A DNA stretch of 41,171 bases from Nitrospirota bacterium (lineage in GTDB: Bacteria > Nitrospirota > Thermodesulfovibrionia > Thermodesulfovibrionales > SM23-35), in NCBI GenBank assembly GCA_013388455.1, contig JACAFF010000016.1, positions 1 to 41,171 of the forward strand, read 5' to 3'. Each line of letters opens with the position of its first letter. The stretch's first letter is position 1. This document shows, in pieces, positions 32,679-40,259 of the stretch. The notes below the pieces were generated by a model. It was given only the letters and a program-made list of their open reading frames with translations, was not told where the DNA came from and did no database searches. The translations under genes and the position numbers were made by a program.

Positions 32679-34091
32679 ATGATGATTGACAGGGTTTTTA
32701 GAGAATACGACATACGTGGAATTGTAGAAGAAGACCTTACAGAGAATTTTGTATTTCTACTTGGAAAGGCATTCGGAACATACCTCAGAAATGTGAATCC
32801 TGTGGCAAGACAGGTGAGCGTTGGAAGAGATGGGAGGCTCAGCTCTGAATCGTTTGCCAGAAATGTAATCAGAGGTATTATCTCAACAGGAATTAATGTA
32901 TATAATATTGGACTCTGTCCAACTCCAGTTCAATATTTCTCACTTTACCATCTGAATCTTGACGGCGGAATTATGGTTACAGGAAGTCATAACCCTCCTG
33001 AATATAACGGCTTTAAAGTGAGTATAGGCAAAGAGACAATATTTGGAGAGGAACTACAGAATTTAAAAAAAATTTTACAAAGTAACAAGTGGTATAAAGG
33101 TAATCATGAAGGGAAGGTTACAGATTTTGATATCATAAAAGCTTATACAGATTTTATGAGAGAACGATTTTCATATCTCTCTGATAAAAAATACCGCAGA
33201 TTAAAGATAACGGTTGATGCAGGAAATGGCACAGCCGGTGTTGTAGTGCCTAAAATCCTTGAGGAGATGGGATGCGATGTAATCTGTCTTTACTGTGAGC
33301 CTGACGGAAGGTTCCCTAATCATCACCCTGACCCAACTGTTGTTGAGTATATAAAGGATTTGATACAGAAAACAAAAGATGAGAGAGCAGACATCGGCGT
33401 TGGATATGACGGGGATGCTGATAGGATAGGGATTGTTGACAATAAAGGAGACATTATATGGGGTGACCAGATTATGATTATACTATCGAGGGATATCCTT
33501 AAAAGAAAACCAGGCTCTACAATCATCGGTGATGTAAAGTGTTCACAGGTAATGTTCGACGATATAGAAAAGCATAAAGGTAATCCTGTTATGTGGAAGA
33601 CAGGCCACTCGCTCGTAAAAGATAAGATGAGAAAAGAAAAAGCATTACTTGCAGGTGAATTTAGCGGGCATATCTTTATTGCAGATGATTACTTTGGATA
33701 CGATGATGCTATGTATACAACATTCCGTCTAATCGAAATAATGAAGAAAACAGGACGTGGAATAAAAGAGCTTCTTTCAGACATTCCAGAGATGTGTTAT
33801 ACTCCTGAAATACGCATAGAATGTCAGGAAGACCAGAAAAAGAGATTAGTAGAAAGCCTGGTGCTCAGATGTAAAAAATACAAAGAGTCAGGAAAAAGCC
33901 CGATACCTATCAAGAAAATATACGATATTGATGGTGCAAGGGTTGTATTTGGAAAAGGGTGGGGATTAGTCCGTTCAAGCAATACCCAGCCTGTTATAGT
34001 CATGCGCTTCGAGGCAGAGGATGCACAAAGCCTGGAAGCCTATAAAAAATTCATGGAGGATGAACTGAAAAAGGTAAGGGATATTACATGA
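32679..34091 (+). CDS. manB: Phosphomannomutase/phosphoglucomutase
   Basis: A 470-residue alpha-D-phosphohexomutase. The active-site Ser lies in MVTGSHNPPEYNGFK, the metal-binding loop in GYDGDADRIGI, the sugar-binding loop in GEFSGHIF and the phosphate-binding loop in RSSNTQPVIVMRFE. It converts mannose-6-P to mannose-1-P (and likely glucose-6-P to glucose-1-P), feeding manC downstream. The stop overlaps the manC start in an ATGA arrangement. No clear ribosome site precedes the ATG. Confidence 0.95.
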   Translation: MMIDRVFREYDIRGIVEEDLTENFVFLLGKAFGTYLRNVNPVARQVSVGRDGRLSSESFARNVIRGIISTGINVYNIGLCPTPVQYFSLYHLNLDGGIMVTGSHNPPEYNGFKVSIGKETIFGEELQNLKKILQSNKWYKGNHEGKVTDFDIIKAYTDFMRERFSYLSDKKYRRLKITVDAGNGTAGVVVPKILEEMGCDVICLYCEPDGRFPNHHPDPTVVEYIKDLIQKTKDERADIGVGYDGDADRIGIVDNKGDIIWGDQIMIILSRDILKRKPGSTIIGDVKCSQVMFDDIEKHKGNPVMWKTGHSLVKDKMRKEKALLAGEFSGHIFIADDYFGYDDAMYTTFRLIEIMKKTGRGIKELLSDIPEMCYTPEIRIECQEDQKKRLVESLVLRCKKYKESGKSPIPIKKIYDIDGARVVFGKGWGLVRSSNTQPVIVMRFEAEDAQSLEAYKKFMEDELKKVRDIT

Positions 34092-35503
34092 AGGCTTTAG
34101 TTCTTGCAGGTGGTTCAGGAACGAGACTCTGGCCTCTTAGTAGAAAAAATTTTCCCAAGCAGTTTCTTAGACTGAATTCAAAAAATTCACTTTTACAGGA
34201 AACTGCAAAAAGACTCCTGCGCACTTTTTCCCCTGAAGACATAGTAATAATGACGAACAGTGAGTATAAATTCCATGTTATGTCTGATTTGAATTCACTA
34301 CTGCATTCTCAGCAAAATCTTGTTTTCAGCAATATCATACTGGAGCCAGCTGGTAGGAACACAGCACCAGCTATTGCGCTCGGCATTAAATATTGTATTG
34401 AAAAACTCGGAAGTAATGAAAATGAAGTCCTTTTTGTTTCTCCATCAGACCACATAATCAGACCTGCTGAGAAATTTTCAGAATATATCAGGTTTTCAGA
34501 AGATATAGCTAAAAAAGGCTATATAGTAACATTTGGCATAAAGCCAACAAGACCAGAGACAGGATATGGATATATAAAAGCAAGCAGATTTGAAAGTTTG
34601 AGTGATATATATTTCAAAGTTGAGCAGTTTACTGAAAAGCCTGATTCTGAAACCGCTGAGAAATATTTGAATGAAGGCATATATTATTGGAATTCAGGTA
34701 TGTTTGCCTTTACCATAGGCACGATGATGGAAGAATTTAAAAAACACGCACCAGAAATTAGCAAAATGCTCGATATGAGCTTTGACGATTTGAAAACTAA
34801 CTTTGAAAAAATGCCGAACATATCCATAGATTATGCTATAGCTGAAAAATCAGACAGAATATCTATAATGCCACTTGATCTTTACTGGAACGATATAGGC
34901 TCATGGGACTCACTATACGAAGTTCTCGATAAAGATGAAAAAGGCAATATGAAAACAGGCGATGTCATTTTTATAGATACACATGATTCACTCGTCGTGA
35001 GCAGTAAAAGGCTAATATCAACCATAGGTATTGATGACTGTCTGATAATTGACACAGAAGATGCCCTGCTGATAGCAAAAAGAGGTGAGACACAAAAAGT
35101 AAAGAATATTGTGAACATATTGAATAGCAATAATAGAAAAGAGGCACTGGAACATGTAACCACTTTTCGTCCATGGGGCAGTTACACAGTGCTTGAAGAA
35201 GGTGAAAGGTATAAGATTAAAAGAATTGTTGTTAATCCTGGAGAGAGGCTGAGTCTCCAGATGCATTATCACAGGTCAGAGCACTGGGTTGTAATAAAAG
35301 GAGCAGCAAGAGTTACCATAGGTGATAAGGAAATAAACATTCATGAGAATGAATCAGTATATGTCCCAAAATCAACTTTACACAGGCTTGAAAATCCGGG
35401 TAAAGTCCCGCTTGAGATAATAGAAGTCCAGAACGGTGAATATGTTGGTGAAGATGATATCGTGAGAGTGGATGATATATATGGAAGGCAGAAACCTGGA
35501 TGA
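34088..35503 (+). CDS. manC: Mannose-1-phosphate guanylyltransferase / mannose-6-phosphate isomerase
   Basis: A 471-residue bifunctional ManC/AlgA-type protein. The N-terminal guanylyltransferase has [42 protein letters not shown] and FTEKPD. The C-terminal cupin isomerase (~355-465) has RPWGSYTVLEEG, LSLQMHYHRSEHWVVI and NESVYVPKSTLHRLENPG. It makes GDP-mannose, the precursor for Gmd and Fcl encoded downstream and for mannose residues. Confidence 0.96.
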   Translation: MKALVLAGGSGTRLWPLSRKNFPKQFLRLNSKNSLLQETAKRLLRTFSPEDIVIMTNSEYKFHVMSDLNSLLHSQQNLVFSNIILEPAGRNTAPAIALGIKYCIEKLGSNENEVLFVSPSDHIIRPAEKFSEYIRFSEDIAKKGYIVTFGIKPTRPETGYGYIKASRFESLSDIYFKVEQFTEKPDSETAEKYLNEGIYYWNSGMFAFTIGTMMEEFKKHAPEISKMLDMSFDDLKTNFEKMPNISIDYAIAEKSDRISIMPLDLYWNDIGSWDSLYEVLDKDEKGNMKTGDVIFIDTHDSLVVSSKRLISTIGIDDCLIIDTEDALLIAKRGETQKVKNIVNILNSNNRKEALEHVTTFRPWGSYTVLEEGERYKIKRIVVNPGERLSLQMHYHRSEHWVVIKGAARVTIGDKEINIHENESVYVPKSTLHRLENPGKVPLEIIEVQNGEYVGEDDIVRVDDIYGRQKPG

Positions 35504-35516
35504 GGAGGCTATAAGC

Positions 35517-35690
35517 ATGACAATAGATAAAAAGCTTCTCGAAATCCTTGCATGTCCGAAGTGTAAGGGAGATATAAAGTATTCGGATGACGGCAGGGGT
35601 ATTATCTGTGAAAAGTGCAGATTAGTATATCCTGTCCAGGATGATATACCTGTGATGCTTATAGATGAAGCAAAGCCACTCGACTCATAA
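35517..35690 (+). CDS. Trm112-like zinc-ribbon small protein
   Basis: ATG at 35517 behind GAGGAGG gives 57 residues: MTIDKKLLEILACPKCKGDIKY-type start and a second Cys pair in CEKCRLVYPVQDDIPVML. This is the Trm112/YcaR family, a zinc ribbon often encoded near cell-envelope sugar genes. In eukaryotes Trm112 activates methyltransferases; the bacterial role is not settled. An in-frame upstream ATG at 35472 lies inside manC and lacks homologous sequence. Confidence 0.9.
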   Translation: MTIDKKLLEILACPKCKGDIKYSDDGRGIICEKCRLVYPVQDDIPVMLIDEAKPLDS

Positions 35691-35734
35691 TCAAATGAAT
35701 AATCCTCAGGGCTTCAAATTTTTTATCTTTCTGG

Positions 35735-35756
35735 ATTCCTGATTCCGTAGGAATGA
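35735..35756. repeat. Small palindromic intergenic repeat
   Basis: GGATTCCT-GATTCCGT-AGGAATGA forms a 6-bp stem (ATTCCT/AGGAAT) in the 92-base gap between the Trm112-like gene and cysC. It resembles widespread intergenic GGATTCC...GGAATGA palindromes. Confidence 0.4.
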
Positions 35757-35782
35757 TAGAACCTTGGTGATAGGAGAAATGA

Positions 35783-36412
35783 ATGAGAAAAGCTATTGTA
35801 AACAATAATCATGTAATCTGGCATGATGGTTATGTGAAGAGAGAGGAGAGAAATCAACTTAATAATCACAAAAGCGGTCTTGTCTGGTTTACAGGACTTT
35901 CTGCATCTGGAAAGTCAACAATTGCCCATTATGTAGAAAGACAACTGTTTAAGAAAGGCATTCGCACATATGTGCTTGATGGAGACAATGTGCGGCATGG
36001 AATCAATAGTAATCTCGGTTTCAGTCGGGAAGACAGAAGAGAAAACCTGCGGCGTATTGCAGAGCTTTCTAAACTGCTCGTTGATGCAGGAATGATTGTT
36101 CTTGCTGCCTTCATATCTCCTTATCATGAGGATAGGGCATATATAAGGAAGCATTTTCAGGACGATAATTTTCTGGAGATTTATGTGAAGTGTTCAATTA
36201 AGGAGTGCGAAAGACGTGACCCGAAAGGACAGTATAAAAAAGCAAGAGCTGGAATTATCAAGGAATATACTGGTATCTCTTCACCATATGAAGAGCCGAA
36301 AAACCCCGACCTTATTCTTGACACAGAGAGAATTGATATAAATACAGCGGTGAAGAAAGTAATTGATTTATTCGAGAAGAAAAAATTTATTTTACTTGAT
36401 AAAGAAGATTAA
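35783..36412 (+). CDS. cysC: Adenylylsulfate (APS) kinase
   Basis: A 209-residue CysC: N-terminal [20 protein letters not shown]-like segment, P-loop [40 protein letters not shown] and FISPYHEDR, the full APS kinase signature. It phosphorylates APS to PAPS, the donor for sulfotransferases. No sulfate assimilation gene and no sulfotransferase is near; its place between GDP-mannose and GDP-fucose genes suggests supply of PAPS for a sulfated glycan (inference). A GGAGAA site precedes the ATG. Confidence 0.95.
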   Translation: MRKAIVNNNHVIWHDGYVKREERNQLNNHKSGLVWFTGLSASGKSTIAHYVERQLFKKGIRTYVLDGDNVRHGINSNLGFSREDRRENLRRIAELSKLLVDAGMIVLAAFISPYHEDRAYIRKHFQDDNFLEIYVKCSIKECERRDPKGQYKKARAGIIKEYTGISSPYEEPKNPDLILDTERIDINTAVKKVIDLFEKKKFILLDKED

Positions 36413-36423
36413 GAGGTGATTAT

Positions 36424-37590
36424 ATGAAACGTGCCTTAATTACAGGAATAACAGGTCAGGATGGTTCATATCTTGCAGAGTTTCTTCTTTCAAAAAACTA
36501 TCAGGTGCACGGCCTGATTCGCCGAGCAAGTTCATTTAATACTGGAAGGATTGATCATATCTATACAGACCCACATGTTAGGGGGACAAAACTATTCCTT
36601 CATTATGGTGACCTATCAGACTCAGGACAACTTGTAAATCTTATATACAATGTAAAACCCGATGAAATTTACCATCTCGGTGCCCAGAGCCATGTAAGGG
36701 TAAGCTTTGATATGCCTGAATATACAGGTGACATAACAGCATTAGGGACAACAAGGTTATTAGAAGCTGTAAGGAGGAGTGGTATCAAAACCAGATTTTA
36801 TCAAGCATCATCATCAGAGATGTTTGGTTCTGCCGCACCACCGCAGAATGAAAATACACCATTATGCCCGCGCAGCCCGTATGCAGCAGCAAAGGTTTAT
36901 TCTTACTGGATAGTTGTTAATTACAGAGAAGGCTTTAAGATGTTCGCATGTAACGGCATCCTTTTCAATCATGAATCACCACGTAGAGGAGAGACATTTG
37001 TGACCAGAAAGATAACAAGGGCTATAGCAAACATCCTTGCAGGAAAACAGAAGAGGCTCTATCTTGGGAATCTAAATGCAAAAAGGGACTGGGGATTCGC
37101 ACCTGAATATGTTGAAATGATGTGGCTTATGTTACAGCAGGACAAACCAGATGATTATGTTGTTGGCACAGGTGAAAGTCATTCAGTAAGAGAATTCGTT
37201 GAAAAGGCATTCGAATATGTCGGGATAGAGTTAGAATGGAAAGGAAAGGGCACACATACAAAAGGCATCATTAAATCCTTATCTTCTAACTATACATCTA
37301 CCTTTCCCGCTACTGTTAAAGTCGGAGAGACTTTGATCGAGATAGACCCCAAGTATTTCAGGCCAACAGAAGTAGACTTTCTTCAGGCTGATATAACCAA
37401 GGCAAGAAAAAAACTTGGCTGGCAACCCAGAACAACCTTTGATGAGCTCATCAAAATAATGGTTGATTATGATTTAAAGATGACAGGGCTGAAACCTGTA
37501 GGTGAAGGAATAGATATATGTCTCCAGAAAAAGTTTACTTACACCAACCATGATTTTTCATTTTATGAGAAGATAAGAGAAAGATGCTAA
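36424..37590 (+). CDS. gmd: GDP-mannose 4,6-dehydratase
   Basis: A 388-residue Gmd: [57 protein letters not shown] with the catalytic Tyr/Lys, and [16 protein letters not shown]. It has a ~25-residue insertion before [14 protein letters not shown] relative to shorter Gmd proteins, a variation known in the family. It converts GDP-mannose from manC to GDP-4-keto-6-deoxymannose, the substrate of Fcl. A strong AGAGGTGA site precedes the start. Confidence 0.96.
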   Translation: MKRALITGITGQDGSYLAEFLLSKNYQVHGLIRRASSFNTGRIDHIYTDPHVRGTKLFLHYGDLSDSGQLVNLIYNVKPDEIYHLGAQSHVRVSFDMPEYTGDITALGTTRLLEAVRRSGIKTRFYQASSSEMFGSAAPPQNENTPLCPRSPYAAAKVYSYWIVVNYREGFKMFACNGILFNHESPRRGETFVTRKITRAIANILAGKQKRLYLGNLNAKRDWGFAPEYVEMMWLMLQQDKPDDYVVGTGESHSVREFVEKAFEYVGIELEWKGKGTHTKGIIKSLSSNYTSTFPATVKVGETLIEIDPKYFRPTEVDFLQADITKARKKLGWQPRTTFDELIKIMVDYDLKMTGLKPVGEGIDICLQKKFTYTNHDFSFYEKIRERC

Positions 37591-37659
37591 CAAGATAGCA
37601 AGCGAGCAAGCTAACAGGCGTGCAATCCGGAAAGCCTGCAAGCTGACGAGCAGATTGTC
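37591..37659. repeat. Repeat-derived gap between gmd and fcl
   Basis: The 69-base gap is made of related words: GCAAGC, GAGCAAGCTAACAGG, GCCTGCAAGCTGACGAGCAG. CCTGCAAGCT recurs in inverse orientation as AGCTTGCAGG just after fcl (38787-38796), so fcl is flanked by inverted copies of a short word. Function unknown. Confidence 0.4.
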
Positions 37660-38754
37660 ATGAACAAGGACTCAAAAATATACATTGCTGGACATCGTGG
37701 ACTTGTTGGTTCAGCAATCCTAAGAAAGCTAAAAGAAAAAGGTTACAGAAATATTGTAACAAAGACAAGCAAACAGCTTGACCTCAGAAATCAAAGTCAT
37801 ACCGAACGTTTTTTCAAAAAAGAAAAACCAGAATTCGTCTTTCTTGCTGCTGCGAAAGTTGGCGGCATAATCGCAAACAACACATACAGAGCAGATTTCA
37901 TCTACGACAACATAATGATAGCAAGTAATATTATTCATGCTGCTTATAAATATGGAGTCAAAAAACTCCTCAATCTCGGTTCTTCATGCATCTATCCGAA
38001 ATATGCACCACAGCCGATGAAAGAGGAATATTTACTAACAGGTCAGCTTGAACCTACAAATGAGCCATATGCAATTGCCAAGATTTCTGCAATCAAATTA
38101 TGCAGGTATTTTAACGAGCAATATGGAACAGATTTCATATCGATCATGCCCACAAATCTTTATGGCCCGAAAGATAATTTCAATCTTGAGACCTCACATG
38201 TTCTTCCTGCAATGATTCGAAAATTTTACCTTGCAAAATTGTTTTCTGAAAACAGATTCAATCTTATAAAAGAGAATTTTCTAAAATACGGCAATAACGA
38301 AATAATAATAGGTGGATCAAGATTTGAGATAAATAAAGATACTCCTGAAGATAAGGTTTTGGAGGTCCTCAAATACTATGGTATTTATCAGGACACAGTT
38401 CATGGTTCAGGTAAGATGGTAATTAAACTCTGGGGAAGTGGTGAGCCCTATCGTGAATTTCTTTATGTTGACGACCTTGCAGAAGCCTCTATATTTCTTA
38501 TGGAGCGATATAGTTTTAAGGATGTAGGGGAGTTTATCAATATCGGGACAGGAGAGGATATAACCATAAAAGACCTCGCTAATCTTATCAAAGATATTGT
38601 AGGATTTGAAGGGATTATACTCTGGGATACCACAAAACCAGATGGAACACCTCGCAAACTTCTTGACGTAAGCAGAATTCAGTTACTCGGATGGAAGCCT
38701 TCTATATCACTCGAGGAAGGCATTAGAAAGACATACAAATGGTACCTTTCTTAG
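37660..38754 (+). CDS. fcl: GDP-L-fucose synthase, long form
   Basis: A 364-residue GDP-4-keto-6-deoxymannose epimerase/reductase: YIAGHRGLVGSAI, AAAKVGGI, LGSSCIYPKYAPQPMKEE, EPYAIAKISAIKLC with catalytic Tyr/Lys, and SGEPYREFLYVDDLAEA. The common E. coli form is ~320 residues; the extra ~45 lie between MIRKFYLAKLF and KLWGSGEPYREF (residues ~190-245), a charged, partly repetitive insertion also known in Bacteroides-type Fcl proteins. Together with gmd it makes GDP-L-fucose. It ends the polysaccharide locus in this window. Confidence 0.95.
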   Translation: MNKDSKIYIAGHRGLVGSAILRKLKEKGYRNIVTKTSKQLDLRNQSHTERFFKKEKPEFVFLAAAKVGGIIANNTYRADFIYDNIMIASNIIHAAYKYGVKKLLNLGSSCIYPKYAPQPMKEEYLLTGQLEPTNEPYAIAKISAIKLCRYFNEQYGTDFISIMPTNLYGPKDNFNLETSHVLPAMIRKFYLAKLFSENRFNLIKENFLKYGNNEIIIGGSRFEINKDTPEDKVLEVLKYYGIYQDTVHGSGKMVIKLWGSGEPYREFLYVDDLAEASIFLMERYSFKDVGEFINIGTGEDITIKDLANLIKDIVGFEGIILWDTTKPDGTPRKLLDVSRIQLLGWKPSISLEEGIRKTYKWYLS

Positions 38755-38848
38755 TTTTTTAACGCAACAGGCTTTCAAGCTTGATAGCTTGCAGGTTAAG
38801 GTCTTTATAACTTGCTTACGCACTCACATTATACGCCTTACCCTCCTT
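38755..38848. other. Gap after fcl without a gene
   Basis: A short stretch with AAGCTTGATAGCTTGCAGG, which carries the inverse of the word before fcl. The run TTTTTTAACG directly follows the fcl stop but has no stem before it. I see no gene. Confidence 0.5.
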
Positions 38849-38958
38849 ATTCCCCTCTTGAGAGGGGTGGCACGAAGTGACGGGGTGTGTGCCCTCTTGA
38901 GAGGGGTGGCACGAAGTGATGAGGTGTGTAAGCCTTGACGCTACACGCCGTTGTCGTT
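38849..38958. repeat. Left copy of a ~100-bp composite direct repeat
   Basis: Starts ATTCCCCTCTTGAGAGGGG, with the palindrome CCCCTCTTGAGAGGGG, then GGCACGAAGTGACGGGGTGTGT. The palindromic unit is then repeated once and followed by GACGCTACACGCCGTTGTCG. The right copy (39981-40080) is nearly identical apart from a ~10-base deletion in the second unit. The two copies flank the toxin-antitoxin pair. Confidence 0.85.
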
Positions 38959-38986
38959 TGCCGTTATCTTTCCCCCCCTTTTTATT

Positions 38987-39091
38987 AACGCTATAACGCT
39001 ATAAACGCAATTAACGCTATGAACCCTATTAACGCAACAACGCTATAACTCAATTAACGCAATCAACGCAATAAACGCTATAAACGCTATT
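38987..39091. repeat. Degenerate tandem array, consensus AACGCWATN (12 units)
   Basis: Twelve units of 8 or 9 bases, each close to AACGCTAT or AACGCAAT plus one variable base, run head to tail with no spacer. Two units are worn (AACCCTATT, ACTCAATT). The array begins 28 bases after the end of the left composite repeat. The mixed 8/9-base period means it cannot be a protein-coding repeat. Confidence 0.8.
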
Positions 39092-39155
39092 GTCAAAAGT
39101 CAAAAACGGACACCAAGAGTTACCGAAGTAGATGTAAAATATAAAAATATGTAAA

Positions 39156-39170
39156 ATATGATTATCATAT
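39156..39170. promoter_or_regulatory. Palindromic operator candidate of the toxin-antitoxin pair
   Basis: ATATGATTATCATAT is a perfect 7+1+7 palindrome directly before the ribosome site (GAAGGAG, 39174-39180) of the antitoxin gene. Phd/VapB antitoxins normally repress their own operon by binding such sites. Confidence 0.5.
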
Positions 39171-39189
39171 ATTGAAGGAGTAGAAATTT

Positions 39190-39468
39190 ATGAAGACAAT
39201 TAATGCAACAGATGCGGTCAGAACTTTTTCTGAACTGCTGAATTCTATTAAATATAAGGGCGACCGCTATACAGTCTTAAGAGGTGGTAAACCTGTAGCA
39301 AATATTGTTCCGTTTGAATCTGTTCCTGTCAGACGCACATTGGGAGAATTAAGGTCGCTCATAAAAAACCTTCCCAGCCTTGGAGATGATGCAGACCGTT
39401 TTGCCAATGACATTGAAAAGATCATCCGCGAACAACCTTCAATGCCTGAGAAAGCCTCATGGGAATAA
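39190..39468 (+). CDS. Phd/YefM-family antitoxin
   Basis: A 92-residue protein starting MKTINATDAVRTFSELLNSI, followed by a strand with YTVLRGGKPVANIVPFE, the Phd/YefM fold that binds DNA with its N-terminal half. The C-terminal half (charged, helical) should wrap the toxin. The gene has a strong GAAGGAG site and overlaps the toxin gene by 10 bases, the standard antitoxin-toxin arrangement. It lies between two direct repeats. Confidence 0.9.
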   Translation: MKTINATDAVRTFSELLNSIKYKGDRYTVLRGGKPVANIVPFESVPVRRTLGELRSLIKNLPSLGDDADRFANDIEKIIREQPSMPEKASWE

Positions 39469-39860
39469 TCTTTGACACAAGCGAAATTATTGCCATAGAG
39501 CGGAACAGGCAGGAAGTAGAAGCTCTAATTTATGGCCGCGAAGAGGAGACGTTCGGAATAAGCGTGGTTACAGTGGCTGAACTGCTTCATGGTGTTGAAC
39601 GCGCTGATACCGAAGCACGGAAGGTGAAGCGACAGGCTTTTGTTGAGAAAGTTATCGAATTTTTTCCTGTACTCGCCTTTGATATGCCTACGGCACGGAT
39701 TTACGCAAAACTCTGGTCAACAATATCCATGAAAGGAATTACTGTTGGTTCTCATGATCTTATCATTGCTGCAACGGCAATTGCGCTTGACTATACGGTA
39801 GTGACCGCTAATATGAGGGATTTTCAGAAGATCGAAGGACTCAAAGTCGAAAAACGATAG
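39459..39860 (+). CDS. vapC: VapC-type PIN-domain toxin ribonuclease
   Basis: A 133-residue PIN protein. The acidic metal-binding residues are Asp6 (IIFDTSE), Glu41 (VAELLHG), Asp100 (GSHDLIIAATA) and Asp121 (TANMRDF), all in the usual places. VapC toxins are Mg-dependent RNases that cleave tRNA or rRNA and are neutralised by the partner antitoxin encoded upstream. All catalytic residues are present, so it is probably active. Confidence 0.93.
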   Translation: MGIIFDTSEIIAIERNRQEVEALIYGREEETFGISVVTVAELLHGVERADTEARKVKRQAFVEKVIEFFPVLAFDMPTARIYAKLWSTISMKGITVGSHDLIIAATAIALDYTVVTANMRDFQKIEGLKVEKR

Positions 39861-39980
39861 AATAGCCTATGGTAATCAATAATCGGAATAATGGAGTTAA
39901 GAGTGGAAAGATTTATAGGGCGTTCAGTCTTTTATGGTATCGGATATCGAGAATCAGTTTGTTTTGCCATACTCTGCATA
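39861..39980. other. Gap after vapC without a gene
   Basis: An apparent open frame from 39891 continues through the palindromic repeat at 39981 and is not believable as a protein. I see no promoter or RNA gene here. Confidence 0.5.
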
Positions 39981-40080
39981 ATTCCCCTCTTGAGAGGGGT
40001 GGCACGAAGTGACGGGGTGTGTGCCCTCTTGAGAGGGGTGCAGGGGTGTATAAGCCTTGACGCTACACGCCGTTGTCGTT
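39981..40080. repeat. Right copy of the composite direct repeat
   Basis: Begins with the same ATTCCCCTCTTGAGAGGGG and ends with the same GACGCTACACGCCGTTGTCG as the left copy at 38849-38958, in the same orientation. It lies 121 bases after the vapC stop. A G/C hairpin (CCCCCTT-TGTC-AAGGGGG, 40088-40105) follows at once; the left copy has only the C-rich half there. Confidence 0.85.
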
Positions 40081-40087
40081 ATCCTTT

Positions 40088-40105
40088 CCCCCTTTGTCAA
40101 GGGGG
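40088..40105. repeat. G/C-rich hairpin after the right repeat
   Basis: CCCCCTT, loop TGTC, AAGGGGG is a perfect 7-bp stem, followed by ATTAAGGGGGTTGTC. It resembles small G/C palindromes common between bacterial genes. Confidence 0.5.
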
Positions 40106-40149
40106 ATTAAGGGGGTTGTCTATCCCTTTGTAATGTTGTTGTTTTAATA

Positions 40150-40200
40150 AACGCAACGAACGCTACAACGCAATGAACGCAATAACGCAATGAACGCTAT
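40150..40200. repeat. Second AACGCWATN array (6 units)
   Basis: Six units of 8-9 bases (AACGCAACG, AACGCTAC, AACGCAATG, AACGCAAT, AACGCAATG, AACGCTAT) follow the right composite repeat as the 12-unit array follows the left one. It ends nine bases before the promoter of the ATPase gene. Confidence 0.75.
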
Positions 40201-40209
40201 ACATACTCC

Positions 40210-40245
40210 TTGACATAAGGATAAACATATTATAAATTATCCTTA
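40210..40245 (+). promoter_or_regulatory. Promoter with perfect 9+9-bp dyad before the ATPase gene
   Basis: TTGACA (40210-40215) and TAAATT (40233-40238) are spaced by 17 bases. TAAGGATAA (40216-40224) and TTATCCTTA (40237-40245) form a perfect inverted repeat with a 12-base spacer that covers the spacer and -10 region, as an operator would. The transcript start would be near 40245, 15 bases before the ATG. Confidence 0.6.
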
Positions 40246-40259
40246 TTAAAAGGACAAAA

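Noticed and set aside
39891-40133. Open frame of 80 codons after vapC
   Set aside because: Most of it is the palindromic composite repeat read in one frame; no family resemblance and no ribosome site.
38849-40200. Possible CRISPR array
   Set aside because: The repeats are either a single pair of long direct repeats or contiguous 8-9-bp units; there are no unique spacers of even length and no cas genes.
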